This document shows positions 43,757-53,982 of a stretch of 64,000 bases of DNA, piece by piece. The notes below the pieces were generated by a model that saw only the letters and a list, made by a program, of their open reading frames with translations, searched no databases and had not been told where the DNA came from. Made by a program: the position numbers and the translations under genes. How positions within the stretch are numbered: the stretch's first letter is position 1; each line of letters begins with the position of its first letter. Source of the stretch: Bacteroidota bacterium (GTDB lineage: Bacteria > Bacteroidota > Ignavibacteria > Ignavibacteriales > Ignavibacteriaceae); contig JACZTL010000013.1 in the NCBI GenBank assembly GCA_022573715.1, positions 1-64,000 of the forward strand, written 5' to 3'.

Positions 43757-44992
43757 TTAATTCTCACGTCTTTTGATTAGAATCAGTGATTTATCATCTG
43801 AATATTTACCGCCTGTAGAAAATTTTATTACATCTTCTAATATTGCTAAAGTCATTTCTTTTACTGTACGATCTCTATTATTTATTAATGTATTAATAAG
43901 TCTTTCTTCATCATAATTTTCAAATTCTCGGTTAGATGAATCCGTAATACCGTCGGAATATATTAATAAGATATCTCCCCCAGAAAAATTAATATTTTCA
44001 ACTTGATAATTCGCATTTGGTACTGGACCAAATACAGGGCCTGTAGGATAAAGTCTGATAATATCATCAGTATTTTTCTTTAAAAAAATTGGCGGGTTAT
44101 GTCCGGCATTTGAATAAAGAAACAATCCGCTTTTATCTGATGAAAGTTCCCCGTAAAAGAATGTTGCAAATTTATCGTCATCAAATATTTTATTTATCTG
44201 TTTATTCATTCTTCTCATTAAAGGAGCAATTTTAATCTCAAAATTACTCGCCATTCTCAATGCTCCTGAAATATACATTGCCTCTGCTGCAGCTCCCACA
44301 CCCTTACTTGCCGCATCGCCTAAAGCAACACCCAATCTTTCTTTGTCCTCTCCAATATCAAGGTAATCAAAAAAATCACCCCCAACGATTTCTGCAGGTT
44401 TTGTTATACCGAACAAATCATATTTGTGAAATTTGTATTCGTGTTCAGGTAAAATACTTTTTTGAATTTCTCGTGCTTTGTCAATATCAGCTTTTAAAAA
44501 ATCAGCTTTTTTAGATGAACGTTGCTGCTTTAATTTTGCTGTTAGAGTAGTAGCAATTATACTCAGATTGTATTTTAATTGTTCATTTACATTTTCATTA
44601 TTAAGTGCAAGTAAATATTCGTAATAATTCTTTCCGTTCAATTTTATTTTTGAACCAACACCCGAAGCAGAATACTTGAAAATTCCTTTTCCTTTCAAAG
44701 TTGCATTCGTTTCATCACCAAGAATAGTTCTCTCTTCACTAATTAGATCAAAAAGCGGGTAATCTGAAATTTTTACTTTAAAATTATTTTTTATTTTCTC
44801 TACGCTTCCGACTTGATAGAGCAATTTATAGGCGACTGAGTTTTTATCTAATTTCCAGATCCTGCCGCCAGTAATATTTATATTTTCATTTTCAACTGTT
44901 TGATTCAGAACTTCAATCAGCATTTCTTTTTCTGAATTAAAATCTTTTGAAGTAATTGATTCAACAGTTTTGTGTAATTTCTTTTGTTCCAT
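43757..44992 (-). CDS. PP2C/SpoIIE-type phosphatase with GAF-like sensor
   Basis: 411 residues. The N-terminal ~165 look like a GAF-type sensor domain (ITGGRIWKLDKNSVAYKLLYQVG). A linker helix (KADIDKAREIQKSILP) leads to the SpoIIE/RsbU phosphatase. Metal-binding motifs there are EIVGGDFFDYLDIG, GVALGDAASKGVGAA, YSNAGHNPP and DILLIYSDGITDS. Such enzymes dephosphorylate anti-sigma antagonists in partner-switching control. No antagonist or sigma gene is adjacent. A similar phosphatase lies at 63368. Confidence 0.9.
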   Translation of the reverse strand: MEQKKLHKTVESITSKDFNSEKEMLIEVLNQTVENENINITGGRIWKLDKNSVAYKLLYQVGSVEKIKNNFKVKISDYPLFDLISEERTILGDETNATLKGKGIFKYSASGVGSKIKLNGKNYYEYLLALNNENVNEQLKYNLSIIATTLTAKLKQQRSSKKADFLKADIDKAREIQKSILPEHEYKFHKYDLFGITKPAEIVGGDFFDYLDIGEDKERLGVALGDAASKGVGAAAEAMYISGALRMASNFEIKIAPLMRRMNKQINKIFDDDKFATFFYGELSSDKSGLFLYSNAGHNPPIFLKKNTDDIIRLYPTGPVFGPVPNANYQVENINFSGGDILLIYSDGITDSSNREFENYDEERLINTLINNRDRTVKEMTLAILEDVIKFSTGGKYSDDKSLILIKRREN

Positions 44993-45055
44993 TTATTGGT
45001 ATAATATTAAAAAGCAAATTTATATAATTTAGGTGTAAGAAAGGGTAAACCGTTT

Positions 45056-45664
45056 TTATTTTTTTATGTCTAACTTTTTTTTGTCTATTGTCTTCCTCGA
45101 CCCCGGTTTCACTACTTCAATTCCTTTTTTACATAAAGGACAATCTTCTTTTAAGTAGGTAATAACTTCCATTTTTATAACGCTGTATTGTGAATATCCG
45201 AAATTTACTTTCCCATTACTTCTGTCAACTATAAAACCCACACCTACTACATTTGCTCCGTTTTGTTTAACTAAATCAATAACTTCAAAAACTGAACCTC
45301 CTGTAGTTACAACATCTTCGCAGACAAGGATTTTTTCTCCGGGGCTGATTTTAAATCCTCTACGTAAAGTCATACTATTGTTTTCTCTTTCGGTAAAAAT
45401 GAAACGCTTACCCAATTGTCTTGCTATTTCCTGTCCAACAACTATCCCCCCTATAGCAGGGCAAACGATTGCATTAAACTCAAAATTTTTAAAATAGTCA
45501 GCAATATTTTTACATATCAATTCATTGTATTTAGGATACTGCAATACCTTAGCACATTGAAAATATTTATCACTATGCCTACCGGAAGTTAAAAGAAAAT
45601 GACCGTTTAGAAGTGCTTCTGTTTTATTGAAAATTTCTAAAACTTCTTTATCAGTCAAGCTCAT
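45056..45664 (-). CDS. pyrE: Orotate phosphoribosyltransferase
   Basis: PyrE converts orotate and PRPP to OMP in pyrimidine synthesis. Residues include HFLLTSGRHSDKYFQCAKVLQ near 22-42, VCPAIGGIVVGQEIARQLG and the PRPP loop ILVCEDVVTTGGSVFEVI. Length 202 is typical of the crenarchaeal/bacterial short form. It has an extra Cys pair (CPLCKKG) near the C-terminus. The start overlaps the TPR gene by 14 bases. Confidence 0.95.
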   Translation of the reverse strand: MSLTDKEVLEIFNKTEALLNGHFLLTSGRHSDKYFQCAKVLQYPKYNELICKNIADYFKNFEFNAIVCPAIGGIVVGQEIARQLGKRFIFTERENNSMTLRRGFKISPGEKILVCEDVVTTGGSVFEVIDLVKQNGANVVGVGFIVDRSNGKVNFGYSQYSVIKMEVITYLKEDCPLCKKGIEVVKPGSRKTIDKKKLDIKK

Positions 45665-45962
45665 CTAAAAAATCCTCCATTTCCTGAGCTGCGTGAGTAT
45701 CCCCTTTTTGTTTTGCTATTTTTATCCCTTCGGTGTATAACTCTTTTGCTTTGGAAATTTCATTTATCTCTTCTTTTAAAATTGCGAACTGCATATAAAC
45801 AGGCACATAGGTTGGATCTTTTTCAAGTAATAATTTAAAATAATTTTCTGCCTCTGTATAATTTCTTTTTGATTTATACTCCAATGCAATACCGTAAATT
45901 AAAAATGAATCATCCGGCTCTTTTTTGTGAAGTTCCAATAACCCGTTTAACCTGTCATTCAT
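45651..45962 (-). CDS. Small TPR protein
   Basis: 103 residues made of about two to three tetratricopeptide repeats: FLIYGIALEYKSKRNYTEAENYFKLLLEKDPTYVPVYMQFAILKEEINEISKAKELYTEGIKIA in consecutive helices. It has no signal peptide. It sits snugly between the pterin dehydratase (its stop abuts the ATG here) and pyrE, so it belongs to that small operon. TPR proteins mediate protein contacts; the partner is unknown. Confidence 0.85.
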   Translation of the reverse strand: MNDRLNGLLELHKKEPDDSFLIYGIALEYKSKRNYTEAENYFKLLLEKDPTYVPVYMQFAILKEEINEISKAKELYTEGIKIAKQKGDTHAAQEMEDFLDELD

Positions 45963-46244
45963 TTATTGGAGTTCCTGTATTTTATTTGCAAGATCAAAAT
46001 CCTTCAATGTAACTCCCCCTTTATCGTGGGTTGAAATTGATATTTTTACTTTATTCCACGAGTGCATAAATATATCGGGATGATGGTTCATTGCTTCGGC
46101 TGATCTTCCGATTTTATTAACCAAATAAAGCACATCATTAAAATCTTTCATAACAAATTCTTTAGAAATAGTATTATTTTCATATTGCCAGCCGTCTAAG
46201 TTTATTAATCTTGAATCAATTTCGTTTTTATTAAGCAGTGTCAT
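45963..46244 (-). CDS. phhB: Pterin-4a-carbinolamine dehydratase
   Basis: 93 residues of the PCD/DCoH family. The catalytic signature is AEAMNHHPDIFMHSWNKVKIS, with the essential His-His-Pro near 54-56, and WQYENNTISKEF and HDKGGVTLKDFDLANKI complete the fold. It dehydrates 4a-hydroxytetrahydropterin. No aromatic amino acid hydroxylase gene is seen here, so it may serve another pterin pathway. It starts about 60 bases after the clpC terminator. Confidence 0.93.
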   Translation of the reverse strand: MTLLNKNEIDSRLINLDGWQYENNTISKEFVMKDFNDVLYLVNKIGRSAEAMNHHPDIFMHSWNKVKISISTHDKGGVTLKDFDLANKIQELQ

Positions 46245-46279
46245 TATCTTTCCAAAAAATTTTTCAATTAAAAATAAAA

Positions 46280-46304
46280 AAAGCGTATTACAATAATACG
46301 CTTT
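46280..46304 (-). terminator. Rho-independent terminator after clpC
   Basis: On the reverse strand an 11-base-arm hairpin (AAAGCGTATTA / TAATACGCTTT) with a 3-base loop is followed at once by T-rich sequence (TTTTTATTTTT). It lies 34 bases past the clpC stop. Confidence 0.9.
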
Positions 46305-46337
46305 ATAATCTATCTTTCTACAAAATATTAAATTTAT

Positions 46338-48842
46338 CTAAGTGTCTTTTTTATCTGTTTTTTCGGCTTCTTCGTCAGAAATATCAATATCAATATTTTC
46401 GCTAATAAAGATTATATCTTCAGTATTTTTAATATATTTAGCGGTAATTTTTGTGCCTTGTTTGAATGAACCTCTTAATATTTCTTCAGCCAATGGATCT
46501 TCAACATATTTTTGTATTGCACGTCTCAATGGTCTTGCACCAAATTTTTCGTCATACCCTTTATCAACTAAAAAGTTCCTTGCAGATTTATCTAATTTGA
46601 TTTCCATTTTATGTTCGGCAATATTATCCATTAAGTCTCTTAACTCAATATCTATAATTTTAAGAATATCTTTCTTAGTAAGAGATCTAAACACTATTGT
46701 TTCATCCACTCGATTTAAAAACTCCGGATTGAACAATCTCTTCATTGCATCTTCTAATGTATTCTTTAAGGCTTCGTGCTTGTCTTCGTTCTTTCCATCA
46801 CTGAAACCAAATGCGCCAATTGATTTAATATCACGAGTACCTACATTAGATGTCATTATAATGATTGTGTTTTTGAAATCAATTTTTCTTCCAAGGCTGT
46901 CGGTTAAAATTCCATCATCAAGTACCTGAAGCAATATACCAAAGACATCAGGATGTGCTTTTTCTATTTCATCAAAAAGTACTACTGAATAAGGACGTCT
47001 TCTAACTTTTTCAGTTAATTGCCCGCCCTCTTCGTAACCAACGTATCCGGGAGGTGCACCAACCAATCGAGAGAGAGAGAATTTCTCCATATACTCGCTC
47101 ATATCAATTCTGATGAGAGCATCTTCTGAATCGAACAAATAACGTGCAAGAGCTTTGCATAACTCTGTTTTGCCAACACCTGTTGGTCCAAGGAAAATAA
47201 AACTTCCAATAGGTCTGTGAGGATTTTTCAATCCTGCTCTTGCTCTTCTAATTGCTTTGGTAAGTTTAATAATTGCTTCATTCTGACCAATTATCTCTTT
47301 ACCCAAAGCATCTTCCATTTTAAGGAGTTTTTCCGATTCTGTTTGAGCCACTCTGTTTACGGGAATACCTGTCATCATAGCAACAACTGTAGCTATATCT
47401 TCTTCTGTTACATCGTGGATTAAATCTTTTGTTTTAGCTTCCCACTCATTTTTAACAAGTTCAAGATCGGATTGAAGATTTCTTTCTTTATCTCTTAATC
47501 TTGCTGCTTCTTCATAATCCTGTCTCTTAACTACAGAGGCTTTTTCTTTTCTTACTTCATCAATATCTGCTTCAAGGTCCAAAACTTCCTGAGGTACTTC
47601 AAAATTACCCATATGGACTCTTGAACCTGCTTCGTCAATTACATCAATAGCTTTATCAGGTAAGTGTCTGTCAGAGATATAACGATTACTTAATTTAACG
47701 GCAGATACAATTGCTTCGTCAGAATATTTTACGTGATGATGTTCTTCATATTTGAATTTAATATTTTCAAGGATCTGTAATGTCTCTTCATAATTTGGCG
47801 GCTCAATCATAACTTTTTGGAAGCGCCTGTCCAAAGCTCCGTCGGTCTCAATATGTTTCCTGTATTCATCCAAAGTAGTTGCACCTATGCATTGAATTTC
47901 TCCTCTAGAAAGAGCAGGCTTAAACATATTTGATGCATCCAGTGAACCGGAAGCACCGCCGGCGCCAACTATAGTGTGAAGTTCATCAATAAAAAGAATA
48001 ACGTCTTCTGCTTTTTCAAGTTCATTCATCAGGGCTTTCATTCTTTCTTCAAACTGACCGCGGTATTTTGTACCCGCAACCAGCCCGGTAAGATCTAACG
48101 TTACTACACGTTTATTATGCAATATTCTTGGAACTTTCTTTTGAACAATCATTAATGCCAAACCTTCTGCAATAGCAGTTTTACCGACTCCCGGTTCACC
48201 AATAAGTACAGGATTATTCTTTTTTCTTCTACTTAGTATTTGAGTTACCCTTTCGATTTCCATTTCTCTGCCGACAACAGGATCAAGTTTGTCTTCTAAG
48301 GCCAGTTTAGTTAAATCTCTCCCGAAGTTATCCAGCACAGGTGTTTTTGTTCTTTCGATTTTTTTGTCTGCTCTTATCTTTGAACTCGATTGACTTAACG
48401 ATTCCTTATCACCTAGTAATGCATTCAAATCAGAACGTGTAGAGTCATAAGTAACATTAAATTGATGAAGAATTTGCGTGGCAATATTATCATCATCTCT
48501 TAATAATGAAAGCAATAAATGTTCGGTACCTATTATATCAGCTTTATAAATTTTGGATTCAATCTGAGTAATCTTTAAAACTTTTTCTGCTTGTTTAGTA
48601 AGAGGGATATTCCCTATTGTTAAAGTACCGCCGGAAGTTCTAACTGTATCTTCGATTGCTTTTTTTAGCTTCATTAAATCACAATCTAGATTTCTCAGAA
48701 TTTGAACGGCAACACCCTGCCCTTCCCTAACAATGCCTAAAAGAAGATGCTCGGTTCCAATATAATCGTGACCTAAACGAAGTGCTTCTTCACGGCTTAG
48801 TCTTATTACATCCTGTAGTCTATCTGAAAAATTTCCTTCCAT
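46338..48842 (-). CDS. clpC: ATP-dependent Clp protease ATPase ClpC
   Basis: This 834-residue AAA+ unfoldase feeds ClpP. The Clp N domain is about residues 1-145 (two repeats with EALRLGHDYIGTEHLLLGI). The first Walker A is GEPGVGKTA (215-223), and the UVR motif of the middle domain is YEEAARLRDKE near 445. The second Walker A is GPTGVGKTEL. The UVR-containing M domain identifies ClpC rather than ClpA or ClpB. AGGAAA precedes the ATG. A strong terminator follows. clpP is not in this window. Confidence 0.97.
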   Translation of the reverse strand: MEGNFSDRLQDVIRLSREEALRLGHDYIGTEHLLLGIVREGQGVAVQILRNLDCDLMKLKKAIEDTVRTSGGTLTIGNIPLTKQAEKVLKITQIESKIYKADIIGTEHLLLSLLRDDDNIATQILHQFNVTYDSTRSDLNALLGDKESLSQSSSKIRADKKIERTKTPVLDNFGRDLTKLALEDKLDPVVGREMEIERVTQILSRRKKNNPVLIGEPGVGKTAIAEGLALMIVQKKVPRILHNKRVVTLDLTGLVAGTKYRGQFEERMKALMNELEKAEDVILFIDELHTIVGAGGASGSLDASNMFKPALSRGEIQCIGATTLDEYRKHIETDGALDRRFQKVMIEPPNYEETLQILENIKFKYEEHHHVKYSDEAIVSAVKLSNRYISDRHLPDKAIDVIDEAGSRVHMGNFEVPQEVLDLEADIDEVRKEKASVVKRQDYEEAARLRDKERNLQSDLELVKNEWEAKTKDLIHDVTEEDIATVVAMMTGIPVNRVAQTESEKLLKMEDALGKEIIGQNEAIIKLTKAIRRARAGLKNPHRPIGSFIFLGPTGVGKTELCKALARYLFDSEDALIRIDMSEYMEKFSLSRLVGAPPGYVGYEEGGQLTEKVRRRPYSVVLFDEIEKAHPDVFGILLQVLDDGILTDSLGRKIDFKNTIIIMTSNVGTRDIKSIGAFGFSDGKNEDKHEALKNTLEDAMKRLFNPEFLNRVDETIVFRSLTKKDILKIIDIELRDLMDNIAEHKMEIKLDKSARNFLVDKGYDEKFGARPLRRAIQKYVEDPLAEEILRGSFKQGTKITAKYIKNTEDIIFISENIDIDISDEEAEKTDKKDT

Positions 48843-49245
48843 TAATTTTTCCTAATTTATTAGCGGTTATATTATTAACAATATTAACAGATTATTTGTT
48901 GCAGTAAATATAAATATACAAAATTCATCAAGCAAGCAAACGTTTTATAATACATATGCAATTAGTATAAATGAATGTTATTTTTAATTATAATCAATAA
49001 ATATACCAACTTTACTGGAATATTATTAATCTCTATTATTTGTTCGAAAATCAAGAAAAACATAGTAAAAGTTTTATCTTAAAAAAAATAGTATCTCTGT
49101 AATATTAATACTGTACTAAAATTGTACATTATTTTTCTTATAATGTTTCTTTTATTATGATTTAATTAGCAACCTTATTAAATTAGTTTTACTCAAAATT
49201 TATAATATCTATAGAATTTTAATAAATTAAATATCGAGGCTAATT
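48843..49245. other. Divergent intergenic region, clpC and floA
   Basis: This very AT-rich stretch must hold the promoters of both divergent genes. TATAAT at 49139-49144 is a candidate -10 for floA, with no convincing -35. I see no CtsR-type or other operator before clpC, no repeat and no small gene. Confidence 0.5.
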
Positions 49246-50238
49246 ATGGAAGCACTAACAGGACTCTCAATAATTTTAATCATTGCAATTGTACTATTTT
49301 TGATGGTTTTCTTATACTTTATACCGATAGGCTTATTTATAACAGCTTATTTTTCAGGTGTAAAACTTAAAATATTTCAAGATCTGGTTGGAATGCGTTT
49401 GCGTAAAGTTCCTCCGGTAATAATTGTAAGAAGCGTTATTACTGCAGCAAAAGCAGGAATTAAACTTGAAGTAGGCAAACTTGAAGCACATTACTTAGCA
49501 GGTGGTAATGTTATTAATGTAATAAACGCATTAGTTTCTGCCGATAAAGCAAATATACCCCTTACTTTTGAGAGAGCGACAGCAATAGATCTTGCAGGAA
49601 GAGATGTTTTGGAAGCAGTAAAAATGTCTGTTGTTCCTAAAGTTGTTGAGACACCTCTTGTTTCGGCAATTGCAAAAGACGGCATCCAATTAAAAGCTAT
49701 TGCAAGAATTACCGTTAGAGCAAATATTGAAAGACTTGTTGGAGGTGCCGGCGAAGCAACCATTTTGGCAAGAGTTGGAGAAGGAATTGTTTCTACTATC
49801 GGTTCAAGTTTAACTCATAAAGAAGTTTTAGAAAATCCTGATGTAATTTCTAAAAGCGTTCTGGCTAAAGGTTTGGATTCGGGAACTGCATTCGAAATAT
49901 TATCAATTGATATTGCAGATGTTGATATAGGTGAAAATATTGGTGCAAAACTGCAAACTGACCAAGCAGAAGCAGATCTAAAAGTAGCTCAGGCTAAAGC
50001 AGAAGAAAGAAGAGCTGCTGCTGTTGCTCTTGAACAAGAAATGACGGCAGAAGTTGCAAGACAAAGAGCGAAAGTAGTTGAAGCTGAAGCTGAAATTCCG
50101 AAAGCTATGGCAGATGCTTTTAGAAAAGGCAATTTAGGTGTTATGGATTATTACAATATGAAGAATATACAATCTGATACAGATATGCGCGAATCTATTG
50201 CAAAGCCTGAACAAAAGAAAAAAGGTCCAAATGAATAA
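49246..50238 (+). CDS. floA: Flotillin-like protein FloA
   Basis: FloA organises membrane microdomains. The 330-residue protein has an N-terminal hairpin membrane segment ([30 protein letters not shown]). The conserved region [17 protein letters not shown]...[23 protein letters not shown] follows, then [17 protein letters not shown]. An Ala/Glu-rich coiled-coil (about 235-295: [21 protein letters not shown]) mediates oligomerisation. Length matches the bacterial FloA family. GAGG precedes the ATG. The next gene starts at its stop codon. Confidence 0.95.
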   Translation: MEALTGLSIILIIAIVLFLMVFLYFIPIGLFITAYFSGVKLKIFQDLVGMRLRKVPPVIIVRSVITAAKAGIKLEVGKLEAHYLAGGNVINVINALVSADKANIPLTFERATAIDLAGRDVLEAVKMSVVPKVVETPLVSAIAKDGIQLKAIARITVRANIERLVGGAGEATILARVGEGIVSTIGSSLTHKEVLENPDVISKSVLAKGLDSGTAFEILSIDIADVDIGENIGAKLQTDQAEADLKVAQAKAEERRAAAVALEQEMTAEVARQRAKVVEAEAEIPKAMADAFRKGNLGVMDYYNMKNIQSDTDMRESIAKPEQKKKGPNE

Positions 50239-50816
50239 TGGATAACTTTTTCGAAATATTAATCTATTTGTTTATTGTCGTCAGCTTTATTATATCTTTT
50301 TTAAAGAAAAAGAAGAAAAAAGAAGATAAAGCCTATGAAACAACGGTTTATCAAAAGCAAACAAATGGAACTGATTTTGATGTAAAAAAAGAAGAGCCTT
50401 CAGGAAAGGATATATTAGAAGAAATTCAAAATTTATTCAATCCTCCTTTTGATAAACCCAAAGAATCTGCTTTTGAAGATTTATGGAAAAAAGAAGATAC
50501 TTCAGATCATTATAAAGAGGTTGATTTCCACAAAGCAACTACATCTGAACATGAAGTTACAGTAAGCGAACATACAGTTACTTTAAGCGAGCATATTCCG
50601 ACTTTATCTGAACATAAAGTACAAATAGTTAAAAAACCTAAAGAAACAGTAGAAACCAAGCGTTTAGATGATTTGGATGATGAAGAAACTGATTTCCAAA
50701 CTCGTGTGACAAATCCTCTTCTTCTATTGAGAAAAGATCTGAAAAATAAAGACTCATTAAAAAGATACATTGTAATCTCAGAAATATTAGGGAAACCAAA
50801 AGCTCTGAGTAGATGA
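50238..50816 (+). CDS. Membrane-anchored heptad-repeat protein next to floA
   Basis: I do not recognise a family. The 192-residue protein begins with one membrane helix (ILIYLFIVVSFIISFL) and a Lys patch (KKKKKKEDK). A Pro/acidic linker follows, then four tandem 7-residue units (TSEHEVT, VSEHTVT, LSEHIPT, LSEHKVQ; about residues 98-125). The C-terminus (NPLLLLRKDLKNKDSLKRYIVISEILGKPKAL) looks like a small conserved helical motif. Its start overlaps the floA stop and its end overlaps the helicase start, so it is translated with both. A partner of FloA is a reasonable guess. Confidence 0.8.
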   Translation: MDNFFEILIYLFIVVSFIISFLKKKKKKEDKAYETTVYQKQTNGTDFDVKKEEPSGKDILEEIQNLFNPPFDKPKESAFEDLWKKEDTSDHYKEVDFHKATTSEHEVTVSEHTVTLSEHIPTLSEHKVQIVKKPKETVETKRLDDLDDEETDFQTRVTNPLLLLRKDLKNKDSLKRYIVISEILGKPKALSR

Positions 50817-52813
50817 CACAAAAGAAATATAGACTGAAAAGATTAAATAAAACGGGCTTAATAAATCAAACATTTGATGAAGCCCGTTTTGTAATTAATT
50901 ATAAAAATGAATTAAACGAATCTCAGTATGAAGCTGCATCCGCTGTCGAAGGAACTTATTTAATTATAGCCGGTGCCGGAACCGGTAAAACCAGAGCACT
51001 TGTTTACAGAGTTGCACGACTTGTTGAACTCGGTTATGATCCGAAATCAATTTTACTTTTAACTTTTACACGCAAAGCAGCAAACGAAATGATGAACCGT
51101 GCATCGGCACTTCTTGATAACAGATGCTCAAAAATTAGAGGCGGTACTTTCCACTCATTTGCAAACTTAACATTAAGGAAATACTCAAAAGCAGCCGGAC
51201 TAGAACCTAACTTTACGATTTTAGACCAGGGCGATACAGGCGATGTTATAAACTTAATTCGCACTCAATCCGGTTTGGTAACAGATAAAAAAAGATTCCC
51301 TAAAAAAACAACCCTACAAAAAATATATAGTTTAAGTGTTAATAAGGATGAACCTATTTCAGAAATTGTGGAAGAAGAATATCCTCATTTTAGAAATTTA
51401 CTTCCGCAAATATTAGAGATTAATAAAATTTTTATTTCCTACAAAAGAAAAAATAGTCTCCTTGATTACGACGACCTTTTAATTTACTTGAATAATTTTC
51501 TTAAAGAATTCGGACCTTCTGCAAAAAATTTAGTATCCGAAATCAAATTTGTTATGGTTGATGAATACCAGGATACTAATAAACTTCAGGCTGAAATCGT
51601 TCAGGGTTTAACAAGACTCTCGAATAACGTTATGGTTGTTGGCGATGATTCACAATCAATTTATTCGTTCAGGGGTGCTAATTTTAAAAACATAATTGAA
51701 TTCCCAAAGCTGTACAAAAATGTTAAAATTATAAAGCTAGAGGAAAACTACCGAAGCATTCAGCCTATTTTGGATTTTACAAACAAAATAATTGATTCCT
51801 CAATTGAAAAATATGATAAGCATCTTTACACAAGAAAAATTGGCGGTGAACTTCCCAACATAATTGCTGCAGGTAATGAGAATTTAGAATCACAATTTAT
51901 AGTAGAAAAAATTTTAGAGCTGCGCGAAGAAGGAGTGCCCCTTAATGATATCGCAGTTCTATTTCGTTCTTCTTTTTTTTCATTTGATTTAGAAATAGAA
52001 TTAAACAAAGCAAATATTCCGTATCAAAAATTCGGCGGGATGAAATTTATTGAAACCGCACATATTAAAGATGTATTGGCTTTTTTAAGAATTGCAGCAA
52101 ACCCAAAAGATATTGTTAGCTGGTACAGGGTTCTGCTTTTGCACGAAGGAGTTGGCACAAAAACAGCTCAATTTGTTCTTGATGAATTAGCTTTGGATAG
52201 ATTGACAATCGGAAAAAGTCCAGACAATCAAAGCACATTTAAGAATCAAAAAATAATTGACTTATTCAAAGTTTTGTACAAACTCCACACGGAGGAAACA
52301 ACACCATCGGAAAAAGTTGAATTGGTTTTAAATTATTATGACAGACTTTTTAAATCGAAATATGATGACTTTAACAAAAGAAAAAAAGATCTGTATATTT
52401 TTCAAAATATAGTTGAGAACTACCGTTCACTTGTTTCACTTTTATCTGATATGGCAATTGAGCCAATAATTGAAAGCGTTGTTGATGTAGAAGGTGGGGA
52501 CAAAGAAGATGAGACCTTAACTTTATCAACAATCCATTCCGCAAAAGGACTTGAGTGGCATTCTGTTTTTATTATACATTCGGTTGATGGTTACTTCCCT
52601 TCAGCTAGGTCGGCTGATAATATTGAAACTTTGGAGGAAGAAAGAAGACTGATGTATGTAGCCTCAACAAGGGCAAAGCAAAATTTGTTTGTTACTTATC
52701 CGATGAATATGTACGACAGGGAAAGAGGGATAACACTTTCAAAACCATCAAGATTTATCTCAGAGTTTGATTCAAGTCTTGCGGAAAATTGGTTGCTTGA
52801 GGAAGAATATTGA
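50813..52813 (+). CDS. UvrD/PcrA-type superfamily 1 helicase
   Basis: 666 residues with the SF1A motifs in order: Q motif LNESQYEAASA (near 38), Walker A IIAGAGTGKTRALVYR, Ia LTFTRKAANEM, II VMVDEYQDTNKLQ, III VVGDDSQSIYSFRGA, IV LEENYRSIQPIL, V TLSTIHSAKGLEWHSVFI and VI EERRLMYVASTRAKQ. It is a 3'-5' DNA helicase for repair or replication restart. It is shorter than UvrD/PcrA (~720-750) at the C-terminus. It overlaps the previous gene by 4 bases. The exact subfamily is undecided. Confidence 0.92.
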   Translation: MTQKKYRLKRLNKTGLINQTFDEARFVINYKNELNESQYEAASAVEGTYLIIAGAGTGKTRALVYRVARLVELGYDPKSILLLTFTRKAANEMMNRASALLDNRCSKIRGGTFHSFANLTLRKYSKAAGLEPNFTILDQGDTGDVINLIRTQSGLVTDKKRFPKKTTLQKIYSLSVNKDEPISEIVEEEYPHFRNLLPQILEINKIFISYKRKNSLLDYDDLLIYLNNFLKEFGPSAKNLVSEIKFVMVDEYQDTNKLQAEIVQGLTRLSNNVMVVGDDSQSIYSFRGANFKNIIEFPKLYKNVKIIKLEENYRSIQPILDFTNKIIDSSIEKYDKHLYTRKIGGELPNIIAAGNENLESQFIVEKILELREEGVPLNDIAVLFRSSFFSFDLEIELNKANIPYQKFGGMKFIETAHIKDVLAFLRIAANPKDIVSWYRVLLLHEGVGTKTAQFVLDELALDRLTIGKSPDNQSTFKNQKIIDLFKVLYKLHTEETTPSEKVELVLNYYDRLFKSKYDDFNKRKKDLYIFQNIVENYRSLVSLLSDMAIEPIIESVVDVEGGDKEDETLTLSTIHSAKGLEWHSVFIIHSVDGYFPSARSADNIETLEEERRLMYVASTRAKQNLFVTYPMNMYDRERGITLSKPSRFISEFDSSLAENWLLEEEY

Positions 52814-52823
52814 TTTATTTGAT

Positions 52824-53915
52824 ATGAATATTTTAACCTACGTAGGAATAATCATTGCTTTATTTTTTGTTTATATTAATTTTAAATTTTTAAAAGCTAT
52901 AAAAATTATTTCAAGCGATGACTCTCCTTCAAGTGATTTTTTAAAATTCTCAATTGTTATTGCCGTTAAAAACGAAGCTAAAAACATTCCCGGTTTAATT
53001 ATTTCTATTAAAAAACTATTTTACCCCAAGGATTTTTATGAGTTAATTATTATTGATGATAATTCGGATGACGATTCTTACCAAATAATAAATGATGCTG
53101 TTAAGGAAGTTGAAAATATAAAACTATATAAAGTGGGAGAGAAAAAATATCCAGGAAAAAAAGGTGCTTTGGGATTTGGAATTGGAAAAGCATCTAATCC
53201 TTATATTGTTATTACGGACGGCGACTGCTTACTGCAAAAAAACTGGCTTACATCTTTTGCTTCAAAATTCAGTCAAGGATATGATGTCGTGTTCGGTGCT
53301 TCTCCGTTTATAAAAACCGGACTCTTAATAAATAAAATCTCTTGTTTTGAAAATTTGAGAGTAACCATTTTAACTTTTACTGCAGCAACATTCGGCCTCC
53401 CCTATTCGGCAACAGCACGTAGTTTCGGTTTTACAAAAAATATTTATGAACAGATCAGCGGTTATAAAAATACAACAGAAACATTAAGCGGCGATGATGA
53501 CCTTTTTATAAGAGAGGCAATAAAACAAAAAGCAAAAATAGGATGTTTTATCGAAAAAGGAGGATTAGTTTTTACTAATTCCGTTTCATCTTTAAAAGAT
53601 TATCTTCAGCAAAAAGCCAGACATACATCAACTTCTTTTTATTATCTTCGCAAGCACAAATATTTATTAAGTGCTTGGCATCTTTCAAATTTATTTTTTC
53701 TCATTTCACCTTTTTTGTTTTTTATTAATATCTTTTTTTCCGTCTTTTTCATATTTAAAATTTTAATCGATATTATTTTAATAAAGAGAATGCAAAAGTT
53801 GGTTAATTATAACTTTAATCTCTTTGAAATAATTTACTTGCAGATAATTTATGAGTTGTTATTAATTATAAATATTTTTAATTCCAAATTTTCAGATATA
53901 AAATGGAAAGGATAA
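52824..53915 (+). CDS. Family 2 membrane glycosyltransferase
   Basis: I start it at the ATG at 52824 (363 residues), 10 bases after the helicase stop; an upstream ATG at 52767 would read 19 extra residues inside the helicase gene. One helix (YVGIIIALFFVYINF) precedes the GT-A domain, with FSIVIAVKNEAKNIPGLI, LIIIDDNSDDDS and VITDGDCLL (DxD-like). SGDDDLFIREAIKQ gives the catalytic ED-type motif. Two or three helices end it. Such enzymes build membrane glycolipids or polysaccharides; the acceptor is unknown. Confidence 0.88.
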   Translation: MNILTYVGIIIALFFVYINFKFLKAIKIISSDDSPSSDFLKFSIVIAVKNEAKNIPGLIISIKKLFYPKDFYELIIIDDNSDDDSYQIINDAVKEVENIKLYKVGEKKYPGKKGALGFGIGKASNPYIVITDGDCLLQKNWLTSFASKFSQGYDVVFGASPFIKTGLLINKISCFENLRVTILTFTAATFGLPYSATARSFGFTKNIYEQISGYKNTTETLSGDDDLFIREAIKQKAKIGCFIEKGGLVFTNSVSSLKDYLQQKARHTSTSFYYLRKHKYLLSAWHLSNLFFLISPFLFFINIFFSVFFIFKILIDIILIKRMQKLVNYNFNLFEIIYLQIIYELLLIINIFNSKFSDIKWKG

Positions 53916-53982
53916 GTTGTTAAAGTCAATTTGATTTATGTTTCAAAACATCTATTTTATAAAAATAAATTTTTAAGGTTAT

